A stretch of DNA of 64,000 nucleotides from G963662985 sp963662985 (GTDB taxonomy: Bacteria > Chloroflexota > Anaerolineae > Anaerolineales > UBA11579), in contig OY760067.1 in NCBI GenBank assembly GCA_963662985.1, positions 1,054,001 through 1,118,000 of the forward strand, read 5' to 3'. Position numbers and translations under genes: made by a program. Positions 35,710-44,860 of the stretch are shown in pieces; position 1 is the stretch's first letter; each line of letters begins with the position of its first letter. The notes under the pieces are model-generated. The model was not told the DNA's origin. It saw only the letters and a list, made by a program, of their open reading frames with translations, and ran no database searches.

Positions 35710-36495
35710 TTACACTTTTTTAATCAAAATCGGTGCATCCATCGTCAAACAAACCATCGCTTGCTTAAGGATCTTTGCATAACTTTCTTCGTCAACCATA
35801 TCCGCCCATCCATGTTTCCGATTCAAGTCAAAAAACACAATCCGAGGTGGCAAAATCTTCTCATAACACTGATAGTCAATCCCAATCATCACAGAAGGAA
35901 TCTTACACAGCTCCAACCCTCTTGCCAAAAGCATCGCCGTCTGCACACTCAAATCTCCCGCAGGAATCAACAAAGCGGCTGTGGCACCTGTGGCCTCAAT
36001 TCTTGCAATCACCTTAGGCAGCAGCTCTTTCTCCACGCGCAAAACATTCGGAAGATCCCCATTGATGCTCACAGTTTCAGCAATCAATTCCTCAATATAG
36101 CCTTCCTCTTTTAATTTTTCTAAAACATGAATAGGGAAAAAAGTTTCTTCAAGCACATTATGCGCCACATCTTTAGCCAAATTTTCTGGGAACGCAATTG
36201 AGCCACTTTCAATTGGGTGTTTAAAATTACGTACACTCAAATCACCTGGTAAAACAGCTTCATCAAAAGGTGCATGTTTATTCACGTCATATCCACCAGC
36301 CACACTGATCAAGATCAGACGAATATTTTCCTTATCAATCCCCTCTCCCTTTGGCGGAAATTCATTTTTTAAATAGTTATAACGCGCCCAATCAACAATA
36401 CCGGTATCTTCATAATATTGCAGCCAACCTGAGCGAAATTCCAAAAACCACTGTTTGGGATGATCTACAATTTTGATTTCTTTATTAATCTTCAT
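35710..36495 (-). CDS. GrdB-like (glycine/sarcosine/betaine reductase selenoprotein B family) protein
   Basis: The 261-residue protein resembles the N-terminal and central part of GrdB-type reductase subunits. It has ISVAGGYDVNKHAPFDEA, the GDLSVRNFKHPIE segment and a late IPAGDLSVQTAMLLARGLE. No in-frame TGA is needed, and the only Cys near the expected selenocysteine position is in YQCYEKI. True GrdB is larger, and no GrdA, GrdE or thioredoxin genes are present, so amino-acid reductase activity should not be assumed. The gene stands alone. Confidence 0.72.
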   Translation of the reverse strand: MKINKEIKIVDHPKQWFLEFRSGWLQYYEDTGIVDWARYNYLKNEFPPKGEGIDKENIRLILISVAGGYDVNKHAPFDEAVLPGDLSVRNFKHPIESGSIAFPENLAKDVAHNVLEETFFPIHVLEKLKEEGYIEELIAETVSINGDLPNVLRVEKELLPKVIARIEATGATAALLIPAGDLSVQTAMLLARGLELCKIPSVMIGIDYQCYEKILPPRIVFFDLNRKHGWADMVDEESYAKILKQAMVCLTMDAPILIKKV

Positions 36496-36635
36496 GCGTT
36501 AATAACACCTTTTCAATCTTCCCTTATACTCTTCCACATAAATTATAGTCGAAGACCTTCTTCATCTACCTTTCTCTTTTGAAAGCTAAATTAAACGTTT
36601 TTTAATAAAAATAAATTGTTTAAATGTTATCTAAA

Positions 36636-36671
36636 CGCAAAAAAAGAGCGCGGATCAATATCCGCGCTCTT
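36636..36671 (-). terminator. Terminator of pheST
   Basis: A 12-bp perfect stem (36644-36655 with 36660-36671, loop CAAT), followed on the minus strand by seven T. Confidence 0.88.
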
Positions 36672-36690
36672 CTATATGAAATTCATTAAA

Positions 36691-39222
36691 CTAGGCTCGC
36701 AATTTGGCACCCAATTCATATTCCAATCGTTTTACGATTTTCTTACGAATCTTCGCCACATCCTTATCGCTCAAAGTTTTATCAGGCATCTGATAAGTCA
36801 ACTTATACGCCAAGCTCTTCTTGCCCTTGCCCACTTGTTCCCCACGGAACACATCGAACAATTTGATCTCAACCAAAGCATCACCTGCTGTTTGTGTCAA
36901 CATTTCAGTCACCGCACCCGCAGGCACATCTTCTTCCACCACAAATGCAAAGTCTTCCAACACGGGTGGATAAGCAGAAATCTCTTTCACCACATGACGT
37001 TCAGGAGCCACTTCACGCAAAAGTCCCATATCCAACTCAGCAGCCATCAAAGGGGCACTGCCAAAGGCAAAATGTTCATGCACTTGCGGATGCACTTCCC
37101 CAAACACACCCAATTCCACATCACCAGCTAAAACTTTTGCACATTTCCCTGGGTGGAAAGTTGGATGTGCTGCCGCTTCATAACGCACATTATCCACATG
37201 CATCCCATGTAGTAAACCATCCACCATCCCCTTCATATCATAGAAATCTACATTAGCAGTATCTGCCGCTTGCCAATTTGCTTTGCTACGAGGGCCTGTC
37301 ATTGCAATTGCCAATTTATAATCTTCATTTGGCAGGTCATCTGGTTGCGCCAAAAACACCGGACCAATTTCAAACAATTGAATTTGAGCAGAATACTTCG
37401 CATTCAATTCCACCGTTTCAAAAATACTTGGCAAAAGTACTCGTCGCATCATCTCTCGATCAGCTGACAAAGGATTCGCCACATACACGCCTTCACGAGT
37501 GTCACGTGGTGCATCAGCAGCCATCGCGCTAGCTTCACGGTCTGCACTGCTCAAACGATACGTGATTGTTTCATATAAGCCCAAATTCACCAAAAGATCA
37601 CGCACCTTATCTTCGTGCATTAAATCAGTTTGATTCTTTTGTGGAGGGGTCTCATCATTGATCAAAGTTTCCGGAATCTTATCATACCCATAGATTCGAG
37701 CGATCTCTTCCACCAAGTCAGCACGTCCCACCACACCTGTGTCAATGTCCAAACGATGATCTGGCACTGTTGCCGTAATCGTTTCGCCTGTCACCTTCAC
37801 TTCAAATTCCAAACGTTGCAGCAAGTCTGCGATCTCATCTGCGCCTAAGCGCACACCTAGCAAGCGTTCCACATCATCCGTGGTCACTTCAACCGTCACA
37901 ACTTCAGCCTTGTTGGGATATTCGTCAACAATCCCTTCACAAACCTTCCCATTGCTCCATTCACGCATCAATTCCAACCCACGTTTCAAACCACGTGGTG
38001 CCATCTCAGGGTGCACCCCACGAGAGAAGCGATAAGAAGCTTCCGAGTTTAATTTCAAATAGCCCAAAGTCTTGCGTAAATTAATGAAGTTCCATGAAGC
38101 TGCTTCTAACAAAACATTCTTCGTGCTCTCACTCACTTCACTTTCTGCACCACCCATAATCCCCGCGATTGATAAAGAACCTTTTTCATCACACACCAAA
38201 GTGGTGTAATCTTCCAAAGTGCGTTCCACATCATCCAAAGTAGTCAGTTTTTCACCAGCCGCAGCCGTACGCGTTAAAATCTTTGGGGTCTTTCCGCCAG
38301 CGCGTTCCACCAAAACATCATAGTCAAACGCATGCAAAGGTTCGCCCACTTCCATCATCACATAGTTGGTCACATCCACAATATTATTAATCGTGCGAAT
38401 CCCGCACATGTTCAAGCGGCGTTGCACCCAACGTGGAGACGGTTTAATTTCCACATCTTTAATCAACCCAAGTGTGAAACGAGGGTTATTTTCAGGGGTT
38501 TGAATATCCAATTCAATATACTTAGATACTGCATCTAACTCTGCCACAAAATCATAGCTAGGTTGTTTTAAGTCAGTATTCAACAAAGCCGCAATTTCAC
38601 GTGCCACACCAATCACATTTGCATCGCGCGCAATGTTCGGCAAAATCGCAATGTCCAGCACCGCATCACCCAAATAATCTGCCAAAGGCATTCCAGTCGG
38701 AGCCTCAGAATCCAACAACATGATTCCTTCATGTTCTTCAGAAATGCCTAATTCTTTTTCAGAACACACCATTGAATAAGTTACCGTTCCACGGATTTTA
38801 GTGCGTTTTAAGATTTTTGTTTGATAGCCTTCTGCATAAGCATCCACCAATTCAGCGCCTTCTTTTGCATAAGCCACTTTCAACGGAGGATCCAACACAC
38901 CTTTGTCCTTATACGGGAACAAATTCGGAGCGCCAGTTAACACAATATGATCTTCTTTGCCATCATTCAACTTACACAACGTCAAACGATCTGCATCGGG
39001 GTGCCCATTCACTTCCGTGATCTCACCCACCACAATCTTCTCTTTGTCCCAAGCCAAGCCCTTAGACTTGAACTCGCGTTCATCTTCCGCAGGGATCGGC
39101 AGACCAATATAATTGATCTCTTCCACTTCCAAACCAGCCAAAGTCATCACACTGGCCAATTCTTCCACAGAAATGTCACCCAAATCTACATAATCTTTAA
39201 TCCAAGAAAGAGGTAGTTTCAT
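36691..39222 (-). CDS. pheT: Phenylalanine-tRNA ligase beta subunit
   Basis: The 843-residue subunit has an N-terminal KLPLSWIKDYVDL start, an EMAP/OB-type tRNA-binding insert (about 45-160), B3/4 editing (about 220-400), B5, the catalytic-like core (about 490-700) and the C-terminal FDX-ACB anticodon domain. It charges tRNA-Phe together with pheS as an alpha2-beta2 enzyme. SD GGAGG precedes the ATG, 19 nt after pheS. Confidence 0.96.
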   Translation of the reverse strand: MKLPLSWIKDYVDLGDISVEELASVMTLAGLEVEEINYIGLPIPAEDEREFKSKGLAWDKEKIVVGEITEVNGHPDADRLTLCKLNDGKEDHIVLTGAPNLFPYKDKGVLDPPLKVAYAKEGAELVDAYAEGYQTKILKRTKIRGTVTYSMVCSEKELGISEEHEGIMLLDSEAPTGMPLADYLGDAVLDIAILPNIARDANVIGVAREIAALLNTDLKQPSYDFVAELDAVSKYIELDIQTPENNPRFTLGLIKDVEIKPSPRWVQRRLNMCGIRTINNIVDVTNYVMMEVGEPLHAFDYDVLVERAGGKTPKILTRTAAAGEKLTTLDDVERTLEDYTTLVCDEKGSLSIAGIMGGAESEVSESTKNVLLEAASWNFINLRKTLGYLKLNSEASYRFSRGVHPEMAPRGLKRGLELMREWSNGKVCEGIVDEYPNKAEVVTVEVTTDDVERLLGVRLGADEIADLLQRLEFEVKVTGETITATVPDHRLDIDTGVVGRADLVEEIARIYGYDKIPETLINDETPPQKNQTDLMHEDKVRDLLVNLGLYETITYRLSSADREASAMAADAPRDTREGVYVANPLSADREMMRRVLLPSIFETVELNAKYSAQIQLFEIGPVFLAQPDDLPNEDYKLAIAMTGPRSKANWQAADTANVDFYDMKGMVDGLLHGMHVDNVRYEAAAHPTFHPGKCAKVLAGDVELGVFGEVHPQVHEHFAFGSAPLMAAELDMGLLREVAPERHVVKEISAYPPVLEDFAFVVEEDVPAGAVTEMLTQTAGDALVEIKLFDVFRGEQVGKGKKSLAYKLTYQMPDKTLSDKDVAKIRKKIVKRLEYELGAKLRA

Positions 39223-39241
39223 TTGTCATCAGCCTCCATTA

Positions 39242-40285
39242 TTAAAATTGATCTAAGAAACGAATATCGTTTCGCCAGAAGTTTCGAATATCCGTAATCC
39301 GATGTCGCAACATCGTAATTCGTTCCGGCCCCATCCCAAACGCAAACCCAGAATAAACTTCCGGATCATAGCCACCATTGCGCAACACATTCGGATTCAC
39401 CATCCCGCATCCCAAAATTTCCAACCACCCCGTATACTTACACACCGGACAGCCTTCACCTTGGCACACAAAACATTCACAATCCATCTCAGCACTCGGC
39501 TCAGTGAATGGGAAGTAAGAAGCGCGGAAACGAGTCTTCACATTATCACCAAACAAACGTCTCGCAAAAGTAGACAAAGTCCCTTTCAAGTCGCTCATCG
39601 TAATATTCTTCCCCACAGCCAACCCTTCAATCTGCGTAAATTGCATCTCAGAGCGGTAGGTCACTTGTTCATAGCGATAGCACATCCCTGGCAACAACAC
39701 CCGCACTGGGGGCGGATCATCTGGATTCATCGCATGCATCTTCCACATCGCATGAATCTGCCCTGGGCTGGTATGTGTACGCAACAAATTTCCCGGTTGA
39801 GTAGTATGGAAAGTATCTTGCATATCCCGTGCAGGGTGATGCAAGGGGAAGTTCAACATTTGGAAGTTAACCTCATCTGATTCAACTTCTCGAGAACGAA
39901 AAACTTGAAAGCCCATCTCTGCAAAAATATCGATAATTTCACGTGAAGTGCGTGTGAAGGGGTGCAAACCGCCCTTATGAATCGGACGACCCGGCAAAGT
40001 CACATCCAATTTTTCTGAAGCCAAAGAAGCTTGTAATTTTTCTTCTTTGATTGCGGCTTGTTTCACTTCAAACGCAGCTTCAATATCTGTTTTGATCTCA
40101 TTGGCGCGTTGACCCACAACAGGGCGTTCTTCAGCAGTCAACGCTCCCATTTGTTTAAACACACCCATGATTGGGGCATTTCGCCCAATATTTGCGGTTT
40201 TCCAAGCCATCAAGGCATCTTCATCCGCCACAGATTGAAGCGAAGCCAAGGCTTCTGCTTTGATTGCTTCCATCTTTTCAAGCAT
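39242..40285 (-). CDS. pheS: Phenylalanine-tRNA ligase alpha subunit
   Basis: The 347-residue catalytic subunit has an N-terminal coiled coil (about 1-85), HPFTRTSREI and the DTFHTTQPGNLLRTHTSP active-site region. A Cys cluster CECFVCQGEGCPVC sits before YTGWLEILGCGMV, and motif 3 lies in GFAFGMGPERITML. GGAG lies 9 nt before the ATG. It is the first gene after a T-box leader, so uncharged tRNA-Phe should switch it on. Confidence 0.97.
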   Translation of the reverse strand: MLEKMEAIKAEALASLQSVADEDALMAWKTANIGRNAPIMGVFKQMGALTAEERPVVGQRANEIKTDIEAAFEVKQAAIKEEKLQASLASEKLDVTLPGRPIHKGGLHPFTRTSREIIDIFAEMGFQVFRSREVESDEVNFQMLNFPLHHPARDMQDTFHTTQPGNLLRTHTSPGQIHAMWKMHAMNPDDPPPVRVLLPGMCYRYEQVTYRSEMQFTQIEGLAVGKNITMSDLKGTLSTFARRLFGDNVKTRFRASYFPFTEPSAEMDCECFVCQGEGCPVCKYTGWLEILGCGMVNPNVLRNGGYDPEVYSGFAFGMGPERITMLRHRITDIRNFWRNDIRFLDQF

Positions 40286-40304
40286 ACACTAACTCCTATT
40301 CAAT

Positions 40305-40593
40305 AAAATAAAAAACCCGCCCCCACGAAGGGACGGGAAATTCCCGCGGTACCACCCGACTTAATCATGCTACCAAAATAGCACAATTCTCTCAAACCTC
40401 ATAACGGCAGGCAACCGGTTCAAACTACAAGTCAAATGAGGCACTCATTTGAACGTTCCCTTGAACTGCTCAGGAGAGAACTTCAACTCGCACATCTGCC
40501 AACACTCATCTCAATCCATGTGAATGTTTCCCTGTTGCTTGCCACCAGCCTACTTTGCTCCGTCATCGCATTTTCTTCAATTGTTAAAAATAC
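40305..40593 (-). promoter_or_regulatory. T-box riboswitch controlling pheST
   Basis: The minus strand carries the invariant T-box core GGTGGTACCGCG (within 40357-40343) just before the terminator arms. Upstream is a Stem I-like start GATGACGGAGCAAAGTAG. Uncharged tRNA-Phe is expected to bind and stabilise the antiterminator. Several UUC triplets lie in the specifier region, and I could not choose between them by eye. Confidence 0.92.
40310..40337 (-). terminator. T-box-controlled terminator of the pheST leader
   Basis: CCCGTCCC (40337-40330) pairs with GGGGGCGGG (40324-40316), then six T. The 5' arm overlaps the T-box antiterminator. Confidence 0.88.
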
Positions 40594-40600
40594 ATCCTCT

Positions 40601-40628
40601 ATTATAAACAAATCTCGCCCCCGCACAA
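40601..40628 (-). promoter_or_regulatory. Promoter of the pheST leader
   Basis: TTGTGC (40628-40623), 16 nt, TATAAT (40606-40601) on the minus strand. Confidence 0.6.
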
Positions 40629-40660
40629 CCCCAAATAATTTCCTTTAAAACAAATTAAAC

Positions 40661-40690
40661 AAAAAAGCATTGGCGCACCAACGCTTTTAG
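40661..40690 (-). terminator. Terminator after the lytic transglycosylase gene
   Basis: AAAAGCGTTGG and CCAATGCTTTT pair on the minus strand around TGCG, followed by TT. Confidence 0.75.
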
Positions 40691-40698
40691 AATCAATC

Positions 40699-41433
40699 TT
40701 ATTTTGAATATCCAATCGCCATGCTTGCTTCGCACAGCGGATACCCCACCGCAAACCATTCCTCAAACCATTCCTCAAACCGTTCACTCTCATCCGCATC
40801 CGCGCTTGCATCCGCATACATCTGCACTCCCCAATACACATACCGCTGTGTCTCTTGTGGCCAATAAATCTCATCCCACGTCGAAGTACTCAATCCGCCA
40901 TTATACGCCGCCAAAGCCAAACGCACATCGCCATCATGATACTCCAACGCTTCCTTCAAATAGCTCAACCCTCGTTTTGCATTTGTGTCCGGGTCTTGCA
41001 TCTTTTCCCCTACCGCAAAATGGAAAGGCATCACCTGAAACAATCCCTGCGCATTCGCCACCGAAACCGCCTGTGGATTCCCACAGCTCTCAATTTGCAT
41101 CACTGTCGCCACCAAATTGGGGTCCAAGTCAAAATCATCCGCCCAATCCAAAATTTCATCTTCCCAAGCCAACACACTGCTCGCAAAAAAGGGCGCCAAT
41201 TCCTTTGGCATCACCTTGTTAGGATCAGATTGAGAAACAATCACCACTGCATTTTCAGCATCCTTCGCCGCCATCATTGCTGCGTTGCTTTGCGTTGTAC
41301 TGCGGATCTCCGGCAACAGGCCAATCGCCATCTTCACCAAAAATCCAAACAACGCCAACACCACCAAACCAATCACGATCAAAGGAGAAAAGCCTTTTCT
41401 TTCTACTGCCTCATATGCATCATAGGTTCCCAT
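40699..41433 (-). CDS. Membrane-anchored lytic transglycosylase
   Basis: The 244-residue protein has one N-terminal membrane anchor (about 16-37) and an SLT domain (about 105-225). The likely catalytic Glu is in ATVMQIESCGNPQAVS, followed by AQGLFQVMPFH and ALAAYNGG. It would cleave peptidoglycan glycan strands outside the membrane. SD GGAGAGG is present. It lies 31 nt after the membrane protein gene below and shares its tightly marked promoter. Confidence 0.9.
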   Translation of the reverse strand: MGTYDAYEAVERKGFSPLIVIGLVVLALFGFLVKMAIGLLPEIRSTTQSNAAMMAAKDAENAVVIVSQSDPNKVMPKELAPFFASSVLAWEDEILDWADDFDLDPNLVATVMQIESCGNPQAVSVANAQGLFQVMPFHFAVGEKMQDPDTNAKRGLSYLKEALEYHDGDVRLALAAYNGGLSTSTWDEIYWPQETQRYVYWGVQMYADASADADESERFEEWFEEWFAVGYPLCEASMAIGYSK

Positions 41434-41464
41434 TTCTCAATCCTCTCCACAAACAAATTGGCAA

Positions 41465-42274
41465 TTATTTGAAACGAACTGAACCTTGAGAAGCAGAACC
41501 TTGAGAATTGGAACCTTTCACCGCATAAGGTTGTGCCCCATTGGGTTTCCCAGAAGTACGGCTATTTTGCACTGAAGAATAACTTGTTGCATTATTTGTC
41601 ATCGGCGTGCGATAGGCAGACTTTTGCCCTTCAGTAACACTCACCACAGGTCGCTCATCCGTCTTTTTCTCAAACACACTTACCAAACGATCCTTCAATT
41701 CATCCAACATGCCTGTTCGTCGTGTCTTTCGAGGAGCAACGCTTCGCACTTGCTGCACTGAAGTCTTCTTCACACCCAGTACATCATTCAAAGACAAAGA
41801 TAATGAGCCAATCACCAACACGCGAATCAACCACACCATCACCGCCACAAACACCGGCACCACTTTCAACATCGTCTCTTGTGACACCACTGATGCACCT
41901 AATGCCCCATGGCTAGCCAAAGCCACCGAAACACCCCACCAGGTCAAAATTGCATTCATCCCTGCCGCCAACACCCAAGCGCCAAACAAAAACCACGTCT
42001 CTTTCACCATCCCCGCATTGTCATCCGGCGTGAACATCTTTGCAATCCCCGCAAAATCAATCGCACAAAATGCCACTGCCAACATCGTAGACCAGCGCAT
42101 TCCCAAGAATTTCAATTCACCCAACACATCTTGCAATGCAAAATCCGTTGTACTGAAATTAAACACCTCAAATGCCAAAAAAGCACCCACAATGATCATT
42201 CCCAACACGCCAGAGCGGCTCATCTTGAATGATTTCATTTCACCTGATTTTCGATTGCCAGTTATAGTTGTCAT
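41465..42274 (-). CDS. Unrecognised four-helix membrane protein
   Basis: I do not recognise this protein of about 269 residues. It has about four membrane segments (about 22-42, 57-75, 85-110, 128-155) and a long basic then Ser/Gln/Asn-rich cytoplasmic-type tail (about 165-269), of low complexity at its end. The ATG at 42274 has SD GAAGGAG; a further five residues upstream are possible. It is the first gene of a two-gene unit with a lytic transglycosylase. Its promoter carries paired GAACAAATGTTT sites, pointing to a switched function. Confidence 0.72.
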   Translation of the reverse strand: MTTITGNRKSGEMKSFKMSRSGVLGMIIVGAFLAFEVFNFSTTDFALQDVLGELKFLGMRWSTMLAVAFCAIDFAGIAKMFTPDDNAGMVKETWFLFGAWVLAAGMNAILTWWGVSVALASHGALGASVVSQETMLKVVPVFVAVMVWLIRVLVIGSLSLSLNDVLGVKKTSVQQVRSVAPRKTRRTGMLDELKDRLVSVFEKKTDERPVVSVTEGQKSAYRTPMTNNATSYSSVQNSRTSGKPNGAQPYAVKGSNSQGSASQGSVRFK

Positions 42275-42333
42275 GTCAAACTCCTTCAAATTTGTTCTTT
42301 GAATCCTGCGCTCACAAGATGGTATTCAAAATA

Positions 42334-42389
42334 AAAACATTTGTTCTAAATAATAACCAAATTATAGAACAAATGTTTTTTAAAAGCAA
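42334..42389 (-). promoter_or_regulatory. Promoter with a pair of inverted operator sites
   Basis: On the minus strand TTGCTT (42389-42384), 17 nt, TATAAT (42366-42361). The box AAACATTTGTTC (42378-42367) fills the -35/-10 spacer exactly. A second copy in reverse, GAACAAATGTTT (42346-42335), follows the predicted start, so the two form a 15-bp perfect inverted repeat (42334-42348 and 42365-42379). A third half, GAACAAAT, is at 42297-42290. The motif resembles the GAACNNNNGTTC LexA box with one mismatch. Confidence 0.65.
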
Positions 42390-42411
42390 GTCTTTAAAAT
42401 ATATTTAAACA

Positions 42412-42433
42412 AAAAAGCACTTTCTCAAGTGCT
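42412..42433 (-). terminator. Terminator of msrPQ overlapping the msrQ stop codon
   Basis: AAAGCACTT-GAGA-AAGTGCTTT on the minus strand, then TTTG. It isolates the downstream unit, so the latter needs its own promoter. Confidence 0.8.
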
Positions 42434-43033
42434 TTGCAATTTCTTTCGTTTATGCCACCAGCGCAACAACACCGGGATCCGTCCCAGCATCAACACCACA
42501 AAAATGCTTCCATAAATCAGAAAAATCTCCTGATTGCCTTTCGAAGCCAGCAACGCATGCACCAACACCAACACCCCCGCCAAATACACAAACCGATGTA
42601 ATCGTTGCCACCATTTCTTCATCTTCCGCACCGCAAACTTATGTGAAGTCACCGCCATTGCCAGCAAAATCAACAAACCACCCAGCCCAAAGAAAATAAA
42701 CTTCTGCTGTGGCAAAGTCATCAACACCAATCGCAAATCCCCACCATAATTCCAAAACACATAGAAAAACAAATGCAATAATCCATAACCAAACGAAGCC
42801 AAGCCAATCGGCTTGCGAATCGTCATCCCAATTTGCACGCCCAGTTCCTTCAACGGTCGTCCCGCCAAAGATACCAACAAAAAGATTATCGCCCAATTGC
42901 CTGAAATCTCAATCGCCCGCACAGGTGGGTTAAACCCCAACCATCCTCGTGGTGTCCCCACAAAAATATAAATCGCGGGCAAAGTCGCCAATCCAAATGC
43001 AATCCATTTCAGTGTGCTTTTTTTTAGTACCAC
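42425..43033 (-). CDS. msrQ: Heme subunit of the methionine sulfoxide reductase system
   Basis: The 202-residue membrane protein of the YedZ/ferric-reductase-like family has about six helices with histidines in LLHLFFYVF, SHKFAVRKMKKWWQRLHRFVY and VLVHAL that should bind heme b. It passes electrons from the quinone pool or a flavin to MsrP. It overlaps msrP by 10 bp, so the two are translationally linked. Confidence 0.9.
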   Translation of the reverse strand: MVLKKSTLKWIAFGLATLPAIYIFVGTPRGWLGFNPPVRAIEISGNWAIIFLLVSLAGRPLKELGVQIGMTIRKPIGLASFGYGLLHLFFYVFWNYGGDLRLVLMTLPQQKFIFFGLGGLLILLAMAVTSHKFAVRKMKKWWQRLHRFVYLAGVLVLVHALLASKGNQEIFLIYGSIFVVLMLGRIPVLLRWWHKRKKLQST

Positions 43034-43980
43034 TTTGTCAGGTCCATTCCATCATATAAATGTGCCACTTCTTCTTCGTAGCCATTGAACAAACGGGTTC
43101 CCACGCGTCCATTTTGTCCCACATATTGCTCCGTCGCTTGCGACCAACGCGGGTGAGAAACGCTTGGGTTCACATTTGCATAAAATCCATACTCATGAGA
43201 ATTTTGTGCCATCCAAAAAGAAACCGGCATCTCTTCCACAAACTGAATCTTCGCAATCGACTTAATACTCTTAAACCCATATTTCCACGGCACCACCAAG
43301 CGCAACGGCGCTCCATTTTGTGGCAACAATCGCTCTCCATAAAGGCCCGTAGACAACAAGGTCAGATCATTCATCGCCTCGTCCATCCGCAACCCTTCCA
43401 CATACGGCCACATAAAATAGCTATTGCTCAAATTTGGCATCTGTTCTTCATCATACACAGTCTGGAAGCGAATATACTTCGCCTCACTCTTTGGCTCCAC
43501 CATCTCAATCAGCTTACGCAGTGGGAATCCCAACCAAGGAATCACCATTGCCCATGTTTCCACACAGCGCAAACGATAGATTCGTTCTTCTTCATCAAAT
43601 TGTTTATAAACATCGTCCATCGACAATGTCATCGGTTTGTTCACCAAACCATCAATTTCCACCGTCCATGGTTCCGTCACAAAATTTTCTGCTTTTTTCG
43701 CCACTGCTTCTTTCTGCAATGAAAATTCATAAAAGTTATTGTAATTTGTCACCGCCTGAAAACTGGTCAACGCTGTCCCAAGTTCATCCGTAGTCGCACG
43801 GTTCGGGTCTGGCGTCAATTGCACCGTATCCTTCGGCAGTACAGTAGAAGCATCATCCAAATTCACCCCACATGCCCCCAACACAGCCGCCCCCGCAATA
43901 ACACCGGCTTGTTTCATGAATTTTCGACGATTTTGATATACATCTTTAGGAGTAATTTCAGAGGAAAGAATTTTTTTCAT
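43024..43980 (-). CDS. msrP: Protein-methionine-sulfoxide reductase, molybdopterin subunit
   Basis: The 318-residue YedY-type enzyme repairs oxidised Met in extracytoplasmic proteins. It has a twin-arginine signal (QNRRKFMKQAG) merged with a lipobox-like LGAC, suggesting Tat export and possible lipid anchoring. The sulfite-oxidase fold carries the molybdenum-ligand Cys in RLRCVETWAMVIPW. SD GAAAGG precedes the ATG. Relatives in Proteobacteria are soluble, so an anchored form would suit a cell without an outer membrane. Confidence 0.94.
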   Translation of the reverse strand: MKKILSSEITPKDVYQNRRKFMKQAGVIAGAAVLGACGVNLDDASTVLPKDTVQLTPDPNRATTDELGTALTSFQAVTNYNNFYEFSLQKEAVAKKAENFVTEPWTVEIDGLVNKPMTLSMDDVYKQFDEEERIYRLRCVETWAMVIPWLGFPLRKLIEMVEPKSEAKYIRFQTVYDEEQMPNLSNSYFMWPYVEGLRMDEAMNDLTLLSTGLYGERLLPQNGAPLRLVVPWKYGFKSIKSIAKIQFVEEMPVSFWMAQNSHEYGFYANVNPSVSHPRWSQATEQYVGQNGRVGTRLFNGYEEEVAHLYDGMDLTKWY

Positions 43981-44134
43981 AGGGGCAACCTTTCAGGATT
44001 AATCTAGCTTAATAGTGCTCATTGGACGAAAAAATAGAATTGCTTCTTACACAGTTAATAATAGTATAATTTTCATCTAATTTAGTTAATATACAATAAA
44101 TAGATTTTTAGTTGATCTATGTTAAAATTCGCCT

Positions 44135-44848
44135 ATGAAAAATATCACCACCATCCTTTTTGACTTTGACGGCACCCTTTATCATCACAACCTCAACAAT
44201 GATCCTGAATATTGGCATTTTGTTGAATCCCTCGGTGTCCCCGTAACCCAAACCCTCATTGATCAAACCGAAATTTGGCGCAAAAACTACTACGCCAATT
44301 CCCCCGAATACATCAACGATCGCGAATCCATCAAACACACCCATGCCTCTCTCTGGCGCATCTTCACCCGTCGCAAAATTGAGCTCTTTGGCGACTATCC
44401 TTCAGAAACCTTAGACCAATGGGCACAAATGATCTGTGACGATGTTGAATCCCGCATCAGTCGAGACGGCCACCTCGGCGAAAACGTCATCGAAACCCTC
44501 ACCGCCCTCAAACCTCATTACAAACTGGGTCTCATCACCAATCGCACTGTCCCCGTGGATTTCCTCTTAAAACAAGAGAACCTCTCTCACCTCTTCGACA
44601 CTCACTACACCGCCGGTCAAGTCGGCTACTGGAAACCCAGTCCCCGCATCTTCGATCGTGCCCTCCAAGAGCTCAACGTCCAACCCAGCCAAGTTGCCTA
44701 CGTCGGTGACAATGTTTTTGCCGATATCGGCGCCGCCCAACAAGCCAATCTCACTCCTATCCTCCTCGATTTAAAAGACAACAACCCAGAGGTAGAATGC
44801 CAAGTCATCAAAAACATCCAAGACTTGCTCCCCATTTTTCTTCCCTAA
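44135..44848 (+). CDS. HAD family phosphatase (first of two paralogues)
   Basis: The 237-residue HAD hydrolase has the nucleophile motif ILFDFDGTLYHH, motif II LGLITNRT, the Lys in WKPSPRIFDRAL and motif IV YVGDNVFADIGAA. Its cap domain is helical (subclass I). It dephosphorylates a small metabolite; members of this type act on nucleotides, sugars or phosphoglycolate. An extended -10 (TGTTAAAAT, to 44128) lies 6 nt before the ATG, so it is probably leaderless. A close paralogue follows. Confidence 0.9.
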   Translation: MKNITTILFDFDGTLYHHNLNNDPEYWHFVESLGVPVTQTLIDQTEIWRKNYYANSPEYINDRESIKHTHASLWRIFTRRKIELFGDYPSETLDQWAQMICDDVESRISRDGHLGENVIETLTALKPHYKLGLITNRTVPVDFLLKQENLSHLFDTHYTAGQVGYWKPSPRIFDRALQELNVQPSQVAYVGDNVFADIGAAQQANLTPILLDLKDNNPEVECQVIKNIQDLLPIFLP

Positions 44849-44860
44849 TCAAAGCTATTC

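Noticed and set aside
36691..40285. Several plus-strand ORFs of 60-190 codons opposite pheST
   Set aside because: All are antisense to strongly conserved synthetase domains and have no SD or family signature.
42334..42381. Reading the 15-bp inverted repeat as a simple terminator of msrPQ
   Set aside because: msrQ already has a terminator at its stop codon. The repeat overlaps a well-spaced promoter for the next gene, so an operator fits better.
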